Source of the DNA: an uncultured Bacilli bacterium
GTDB taxonomy: Bacteria > Bacillota_I > Bacilli_A > RF39 > UBA660
Direction: 5' to 3'
Length of the DNA: 64,000 nucleotides
Assembly (NCBI GenBank): GCA_934098385.1
Contig: CAKOOJ010000002.1
Coordinates: 124,001-188,000, forward strand
The notes under the pieces are model-generated. The model did no database searches. It had not been told where the DNA came from and saw only the letters and a list, made by a program, of their open reading frames with translations. Shown here in pieces: positions 58,912 to 64,000 of the stretch. Numbering within the stretch: the stretch's first letter is position 1; each line of letters begins with the position of its first letter. The translations under genes and the position numbers were made by a program.

Positions 58912-59142
58912 ATGAATTATAAATTTAAAGAAATTGAGGTGTTTTTTATAAATAGTGAAAAAATTGTTAAAATTTATTCAAAACCTTCTAATGGTGATTT
59001 TGTAGTAGCTGAGGATAAGTTAAATGATTTTTTAAATGTTAAAAGTGATGAAAATATTTTAAATATTATTAGGAATGAAGAAACTATGCCTACTAACATT
59101 AAAGTGAAGGTGTTGCGATATAAAAATGACAATTCTAGATAG
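58912..59142 (+). CDS. Small unknown protein
   Basis: A 76-residue acidic/basic mixed protein with no recognised motif. A TATAAT box is near 58885-58890, but there is no strong ribosome-binding site before the ATG, so the start may be internal or the expression weak. It ends 10 bp before the terminator at 59152. Confidence 0.45.
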   Translation: MNYKFKEIEVFFINSEKIVKIYSKPSNGDFVVAEDKLNDFLNVKSDENILNIIRNEETMPTNIKVKVLRYKNDNSR

Positions 59143-59151
59143 GAATAAATG

Positions 59152-59187
59152 TACGTATTTCAAATTTGACAAAATACGTATTTTTTT
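59152..59187 (+). terminator. Terminator before ackA
   Basis: TACGTATTT (59152-59160) pairs with AAATACGTA (59172-59180) and is followed by seven T. Confidence 0.9.
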
Positions 59188-59223
59188 GTATTATATATAT
59201 CAATTACTTAGGAGGGTTTGGTT

Positions 59224-60453
59224 ATGGATAATAAATATTTAGTAATTAATGGCGGTAGTAGTTCATTAAAGTTTTCTTTATATAATGATAAGAAAGAAGA
59301 ACTTGTTAATGGATATATACAAAAAATTGGTTTAGAAGATAGTTTTTACACATTAAAATATGATGGTAAAAAAATTGAGAAATCATGTAAAATAAGTAAT
59401 CATGTTGATGCTTGTAGTGTAATGATTAGTGAGTTATTGGATAATGGTTTTATTTTTGATATTAATGAGATTGCTGGCATTGGTCATAGGGTTTTGCATG
59501 GTGCTGAATTTTATAATGAATCAGTTCTAATTGATGATGAAGTAATAAACAATTTAAAATCTATAATTGATTTAGGAGGACTTCATTTACCCGGTGAAAT
59601 ATCTATTATTGAGTGTATGAAAAGTGTTCTTCCTGATGTTGCACAAGTTGCTGTATTTGATACAGCTTTTCATCAAACTATGAAAAGTGATAGGTATATA
59701 TATCCAATAAAATATGAATATTATGAAAAATATGGTGTTCGTAAATATGGTTTTCATGGAACAAGTTATAATTATATAAATAATGTTATGAAAGAAAAAT
59801 TAGAAATTGAGAATCCTAATTTAATTGTATGTCATATAGGTAGTGGCGCTAGTGTTTGTGCTATAGAAAATGGTGAATGCGTTGATACTAGTATGGGTTT
59901 AACTCCACTAGATGGTTTGATGATGGGAACTCGTTCTGGATCAATTGATCCTGCAATTGTAGATTATTTGGTGAAGAAAACAGGAAAAAGTGTTGATGAA
60001 ATCAATGATGAATTGAATAAACAATCTGGTATGGTTGGGTTATGTGGTAAAAGTGATTTAAGAGATGTAGATGAACTTATAAATAAGTGTAATAAAAAAG
60101 CAATATTGGCAATGAAAATTTATATTAACTCAATAATTAAATATATTGCAGAATATTATTTCTTATTGCAAGGTGACGTTAATGCAATTGTGTTTACTGC
60201 TGGTGTTGGAGAAAATAATAGTTATGTTAGAAGAGAAGTTGTCAACTATATTTCTAATATAATAGGAAGTAAGTTAAATAATGAAATGAATGATAGTATT
60301 GCTAGTTTTAAAAATATAAAAGAAGGTATAATAACTACAGATGATTCTAGATGTCCTGTCTATGTGGTTCCAACAGATGAAGAAAGTATGATTTTAACAG
60401 ATACTATTAGATTGACTAAAAATGATAAAAAATTAATAAAAAAAAGAAAATAG
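59224..60453 (+). CDS. ackA: Acetate kinase
   Basis: Converts acetyl phosphate and ADP to acetate and ATP, the last step of fermentative acetate formation. Motifs are NGGSSSLKFSL, GHRVLHGAEFY, FDTAFHQTM, RKYGFHGTS, CHIGSGASVCAIENG and DTSMGLTPLDGLMMGTRSG, followed by TAGVGENN. The 409 residues are typical. AGGAGGG supports the Met at 59224. The pta gene is not adjacent. Confidence 0.97.
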   Translation: MDNKYLVINGGSSSLKFSLYNDKKEELVNGYIQKIGLEDSFYTLKYDGKKIEKSCKISNHVDACSVMISELLDNGFIFDINEIAGIGHRVLHGAEFYNESVLIDDEVINNLKSIIDLGGLHLPGEISIIECMKSVLPDVAQVAVFDTAFHQTMKSDRYIYPIKYEYYEKYGVRKYGFHGTSYNYINNVMKEKLEIENPNLIVCHIGSGASVCAIENGECVDTSMGLTPLDGLMMGTRSGSIDPAIVDYLVKKTGKSVDEINDELNKQSGMVGLCGKSDLRDVDELINKCNKKAILAMKIYINSIIKYIAEYYFLLQGDVNAIVFTAGVGENNSYVRREVVNYISNIIGSKLNNEMNDSIASFKNIKEGIITTDDSRCPVYVVPTDEESMILTDTIRLTKNDKKLIKKRK

Positions 60454-60475
60454 ATAAAGTAAAAGGGGTTTTTAA

Positions 60476-61195
60476 ATGGTTATTAATGATAGTTTTATAG
60501 ATAAAAATGGAAAAAAATATGATGGTGTGATAGAGAAAGCTTTTGAAAAAGATGAATTATTTGATATTGGTAAATTTAAACATCAAACTGAAAGGGAAAA
60601 AACTGTCTTTGGAAAAGAAAATGGAGTTTATATTTATCAAGATATAGAAAATGATAATTTAGCTTATAGAATTTATGATGAATTTGCAGAATATGGTTTT
60701 AATGGATATCATGATGATGTACTAATTTATGAATTAAATAAAAGAAGAGAAAATGTAAAATTAACAGATTTTCCCAATGGTATAGTTACGTACAATGGCA
60801 ATATTATTGGACAAATAATTCCTTATTATCCAAATAGTGAAACTATATTTAGTTATGCAAAAGAAACTAATAATATTAATATAATTAAATATTATAGAAG
60901 AATGCTTGATATTTTAATAGAACTTTATAATAATGGTATTATTTATTGTGATGCTCATGCTAAAAATTTTCTGATAGTAAATAATAAAGTTAAATTGATA
61001 GATTTTGATTTTTCTTTGATGGATTTTAATAATTATAAATATAAATATGAAAATATGATAAATACTTTTATCGGTATGGTGAATACTTTAAATGAAATAA
61101 TTAACGTTTCTTATAAAGTTAGTTATAATGATATTAGGGATTTACATGATATTGAAGAAGTTGTTTTAGAAATGGAGAAAAAACTAATCAAATAG
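60476..61195 (+). CDS. Protein-kinase-fold protein
   Basis: A 239-residue cytoplasmic protein. The catalytic loop is GIIYCDAHAKNFLI (about 157-170), an HxDxxxxN-like motif with Cys in place of His, followed by VKLIDFDFSL (DFD in place of DFG). The N-lobe carries no obvious glycine-rich loop. It resembles the small RIO/aminoglycoside-kinase-like proteins. Substrate unknown. It follows ackA by 22 bp, probably on the same mRNA. Confidence 0.72.
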   Translation: MVINDSFIDKNGKKYDGVIEKAFEKDELFDIGKFKHQTEREKTVFGKENGVYIYQDIENDNLAYRIYDEFAEYGFNGYHDDVLIYELNKRRENVKLTDFPNGIVTYNGNIIGQIIPYYPNSETIFSYAKETNNINIIKYYRRMLDILIELYNNGIIYCDAHAKNFLIVNNKVKLIDFDFSLMDFNNYKYKYENMINTFIGMVNTLNEIINVSYKVSYNDIRDLHDIEEVVLEMEKKLIK

Positions 61196-61266
61196 TGTTT
61201 TTTTCTTGCAAAACTATATTATTTGTTGTATGATTAACTAGTTATAAAAAAAGGGAAGTGTTTAAA

Positions 61267-63069
61267 ATGGATAAAATAATTAATGTTGCTGTTGTTGCTC
61301 ACGTTGATGCCGGAAAAAGTACTTTAGTAGATGCATTACTTGAACAAAATGGTGTTTTTAGAGAAAATGAAGAAGTTGTAGATTGTGTAATGGATTCTAA
61401 CGATCTTGAAAGAGAAAGAGGTATTACAATTTATTCTAAGAATTGTGCTATAAGATATAAGGATTATAAAATAAATATTGTTGATACTCCAGGACATGCT
61501 GATTTTTCAAGTGAAGTTGAACGTGTTATTAAAACTGTAGATACTGTTATATTAATAGTTGATAGTGCAGAAGGTCCTATGCCTCAAACTAGATTTGTTT
61601 TAAATAAAGCTTTGGAACAAAATTTAAGACCTATATTATTTATTAATAAAATAGATAAAAAAGATGCTAGACCAGAAGAAGTTGTTAATATGACATTTGA
61701 TTTATTCTGTGATTTAAATGCTAATGATGAACAATTAGATTTTCCAATTGTTTATGGTATTGCAAAACAAGGTAAATCTACTAGAGATTTAAATAATATG
61801 GAAGATTCTATTAGTCCACTTTTGGATACTGTTTTAGAACAAGTAAAACCATTTGAAGGTAATGAAAATGATGATTTACAATTACAAATAAGTCAATTAG
61901 ATTATGATGATTATATTGGTAGACTTGGTATTGGTAGAGTTAATAAAGGAATGATTAAAGCTGGAGAAAATGTTACTTTAATTAGTAATGATGGTAAAGA
62001 ATCTAGTTTTAGAATTAGCAAATTATTTGTTAATGAAGGTATTAATAGAGTAGAGAAAAAAGAAGCATATTATGGTGATATAGTTACTATTGCTGGATGT
62101 AGTACTATAAGTATAGGTGATACTGTATGTAGTTTAGGTAAACCTAATCCATTACCTCCAATACATATTGATAGACCTACATTATCTATGAATTTCTTAG
62201 TTAATAATAGTCCTTTTGCTGGACAAAGTGGTAAGTTTTTAACTAATAGACATTTAAGAGAAAGATTAGAAAAAGAACTTGAAACTAATGTTGGTTTAGA
62301 AGTAGAAGAATTAGAAAATAGTGATGGTTTTAAAGTTAGTGGTCGTGGTGAATTACATTTATCTGTACTTTTAGAAAATATGAGAAGAGAAGGATATGAA
62401 TTATCTGTTTCAAAACCTCAAGTATTAATCGAAGAAATTGATGGTGTTAAATGTGAACCATTTGAAAAAGTAATTGTTAATACTCCTAGTGATTATGCTA
62501 GTACAATTATAAGTGATTTACAAGAAAGAAAAGGATTACTTTTATCAATGCAAACTACTGATGATAATTACACTCATATGGAATTTAGTGCTCCTACACG
62601 TGGTTTAATTGGTTATAGAAGTGCATTTATAACTAATACTAAAGGTGAAGGTGTTATGGTTCGTAGTTTTGATGAATATAAACCTTATGCTGGTGATTTA
62701 ACTACTCGTAAAAATGGTGTGTTAGTTTCAATGGAAACTGGTAAGACTTTAGGATATTCTTTATTCAATTTACAAGATAGAGGTACATTGATTGTTGGAC
62801 CAGCAACTGATGTTTATGTTGGCATGGTTGTTGGTATAAATAATCGTGATAACGATTTAAATGTTAATCCTTGTAAAAATAAAGAAATGTCTAATACAAG
62901 AAGTAAAAGTAGTGATGATGCTATTCAACTAGTACCACCAAAAACATTCTCATTAGAAGAAGCTTTAGAATTTATTGAAGATGATGAATATGTTGAAGTT
63001 ACACCTGATGCAATTAGAATAAGAAAAGCTATATTAGATCCTAAAGATAGATATAGAAATAATAGATGA
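61267..63069 (+). CDS. typA: Translational GTPase TypA/BipA
   Basis: A ribosome-associated GTPase important at low temperature and stress. G motifs are AHVDAGKST, RERGITI, DTPGHADFSSEVER and NKIDKKDARPEEV. The C-terminal TypA-specific region includes SAPTRGLIGYRSAFIT. The 600-residue length is typical. The ATG at 61267 has GGGAAGTG upstream; a GTG three codons earlier overlaps it. Confidence 0.97.
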   Translation: MDKIINVAVVAHVDAGKSTLVDALLEQNGVFRENEEVVDCVMDSNDLERERGITIYSKNCAIRYKDYKINIVDTPGHADFSSEVERVIKTVDTVILIVDSAEGPMPQTRFVLNKALEQNLRPILFINKIDKKDARPEEVVNMTFDLFCDLNANDEQLDFPIVYGIAKQGKSTRDLNNMEDSISPLLDTVLEQVKPFEGNENDDLQLQISQLDYDDYIGRLGIGRVNKGMIKAGENVTLISNDGKESSFRISKLFVNEGINRVEKKEAYYGDIVTIAGCSTISIGDTVCSLGKPNPLPPIHIDRPTLSMNFLVNNSPFAGQSGKFLTNRHLRERLEKELETNVGLEVEELENSDGFKVSGRGELHLSVLLENMRREGYELSVSKPQVLIEEIDGVKCEPFEKVIVNTPSDYASTIISDLQERKGLLLSMQTTDDNYTHMEFSAPTRGLIGYRSAFITNTKGEGVMVRSFDEYKPYAGDLTTRKNGVLVSMETGKTLGYSLFNLQDRGTLIVGPATDVYVGMVVGINNRDNDLNVNPCKNKEMSNTRSKSSDDAIQLVPPKTFSLEEALEFIEDDEYVEVTPDAIRIRKAILDPKDRYRNNR

Positions 63070-63074
63070 TAAAA

Positions 63075-63104
63075 TGAGTTTCTAGTTTTTAGAGCTCTTT
63101 TTTG
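63075..63104 (+). terminator. Terminator after typA
   Basis: GAG-TT-TCTA (63076-63084) pairs with TAGA-G-CTC (63090-63097), followed by six T. Confidence 0.65.
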
Positions 63105-63170
63105 TTTAAAAACATACAAGATAATTGAAATTATAATTATTTTTGTATAATAAATTTATGGGAGGTGATT

Positions 63171-63547
63171 TTGATAGATGATTACATATCACCATTTGAA
63201 ATAACTAATTTAATGTTAGAAAGAGTTTCTTCTATAATGAAAAAAGTAGGTAAAATAGATAATTATAATGATTTAAATAAAATACCTATATTAAGAAGAA
63301 ATAATATAATTAAATCTATTCATTCATCTTTAGCAATTGAAGCAATTCTTTATCTTTTATTGAAGTAAAGGATGTTATGGATTTTGGAGTTTTATATACA
63401 AAAAAAGAATTAATGAATTTACTAAATATGAAATCTAGAGTTTTATTTAGAAAAAGGTTATTTGTTGCCAGCGATAGAAAAGGTTTAATCAAAATGAGTT
63501 TGCCAAATAGCCCAACAAGTAAAAATCGAACATATTACAAGCAATAA
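63171..63547 (+). pseudogene. Remnant of a Fic-family gene (core deleted)
   Basis: Two fragments in one direction. The first (63171-63368, 65 codons, TTG start after GGAGGTGAT) has the N-terminal Fic features ISPFEITNLMLERVSSIM and LRRNNIIKSIHSSLAIEA, ending where the Fic inhibitory motif SSLAIEGN would be. The second (63377-63547, 56 codons, from an ATG) has ELMNLLNMKSRVLFRKRLF...GLIKMSLPNSPTSKNRTYYKQ, which is the usual C-terminal end of Fic-family proteins. The whole catalytic core (HPFxxGNGR) is missing and the two frames are not joined. Two separate short genes are conceivable but less likely. Confidence 0.8.
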
Positions 63548-63548
63548 T

Positions 63549-63588
63549 AAAAGATGTTTAAGCAATTAGTTTTAAACATCTTTTTTCT
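63549..63588. terminator. Bidirectional terminator between Fic remnant and FemAB gene
   Basis: AAAAGATGTTTAA (63549-63561) pairs with TTAAACATCTTTT (63572-63584), with T runs on both strands; it overlaps the stop of the minus-strand gene. Confidence 0.9.
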
Positions 63589-64000
63589 TTGTAAATTCAT
63601 TTGATAATAAATTATTTTTTTCTACTCTTTTAAATCCCCAGTTGTTAATTATTAAATCTAGTTCTCCAATATATTCAACTATTTCTGGATTAAATCCTAT
63701 TTTAAATCTATTTAATCCTTTGAATTTAGAATCGTCTGTAAAGTCATCTGCTATACCGTTTATGTCACATATATCGTAATCATTTTTATACATTTCAAAT
63801 ATTTTATGATGTAGGAAGTAATTTGGATTTAAATAATTATATTTTTTATCTACACCAGCAATAAAAATACTAGTTTTGTTTTTATATTTAATTACAATAG
63901 CTCCTGCAATATATGTTACCTCATTTTTTTTCATTCCTTCTGTAGCATATATTACATCTTGTTTGTATTGTTCTAATGCTTTGTCTGAATTCATTTTTTC
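63572..64000 (-). CDS. FemAB/MurM-family peptidoglycan interpeptide ligase, 5' end outside the window
   Basis: The visible 142 or more residues form the C-terminal half of the FemX/FemAB fold: VTYIAGAIVIKYKNKTSIFIAGVDKKYNYLNPNYFLHHKIFEMY and CDINGIADDFTDDSKFKGLNRFKIGFNPEIVEYIGELDLIIN. The frame remains open to the window edge beyond the Met at 63994, so the start is not here. These enzymes add amino acids from charged tRNA to lipid II. The end overlaps the terminator. Confidence 0.88.
   Translation of the reverse strand, partial: EKMNSDKALEQYKQDVIYATEGMKKNEVTYIAGAIVIKYKNKTSIFIAGVDKKYNYLNPNYFLHHKIFEMYKNDYDICDINGIADDFTDDSKFKGLNRFKIGFNPEIVEYIGELDLIINNWGFKRVEKNNLLSNEFTKKKDV

Overview
The window looks like the replication-origin region of a very AT-rich Gram-positive bacterium of the class Bacilli (Firmicutes). 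TGA is used as a stop and TGG as Trp, so the genetic code is standard. A penicillin-binding protein, a FemAB-like protein, DivIC and LysM proteins show that it has a cell wall. The gene order follows the Bacillus subtilis origin, but the tmRNA tag ends in -AFA as in Mollicutes. I infer an uncultured, reduced-genome Bacilli lineage of the kind found in animal guts; the species cannot be named from this sequence.

Left arm (about 1-9760), mostly minus strand: a truncated class A PBP (+), a zinc-ribbon protein, a small XRE regulator (+), then the origin-flanking operon read away from oriC (rpmH, rnpA, yidC, khpB/jag, mnmE, mnmG, rsmG, noc). oriC lies at 9765-10075. On the right arm follow dnaA, dnaN, comK, recF, gyrB and gyrA, then a 0.5 kb non-coding block with four perfect parS sites and a minimal SRP RNA. 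Next comes a dense operon: tadA, dnaX, ybaB, recR, bofA, holB, ricT, a tRNA/rRNA-type methyltransferase, pth, mfd, spoVT, tatD, a 3D-domain protein, rsmA, yabG, spoVG, yabP, yabQ, divIC, and then tmRNA. Many sporulation genes (bofA, spoVT, yabG, spoVG, yabP, yabQ) are kept in B. subtilis order, which suggests that spore formation, or part of it, is conserved.

From 34 to 47 kb the content is more accessory: a HEPN-like protein, a membrane thioredoxin-like protein, PH-domain and LysM proteins, tRNA-Cys, a small XRE-controlled locus (pilin-like peptide plus two coiled-coil membrane proteins with a shared operator), a holin-like protein, two CmpB-family membrane proteins, an MgtC-like protein and an unknown tail-anchored protein. 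From 47 to 57.7 kb lie stress and housekeeping genes: perR-rubrerythrin behind a 27-bp perfect palindrome, htpG and hsp20 behind CIRCE/HrcA operators, an atypical Fic protein behind its own inverted repeats, an ABC-F ATPase, a metal exporter-like protein, a lipid kinase and a YfhO protein.

The most unusual element is at 57.78-58.48 kb. Two tandem, nearly identical units of about 323 bp each encode a 24-residue hydrophobic peptide. Each unit has a sequestered ribosome-binding site, long-range 5'-3' pairing, and a strong convergent promoter for an antisense RNA of about 85 nt. I read this as a duplicated type I toxin-antitoxin system. The window ends with ackA, a kinase-like protein, typA, a decayed Fic gene and a truncated FemAB-type gene.

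Chromosome organisation is legible in the DNA sites: Noc-binding sites at 7660 and 21054, four parS sites at 18967-19434, and DnaA boxes in oriC, dnaA and gyrA. Coding starts often follow a GGTGAT ribosome-binding site by four bases and include many TTG and GTG codons; I used this pattern to choose starts.
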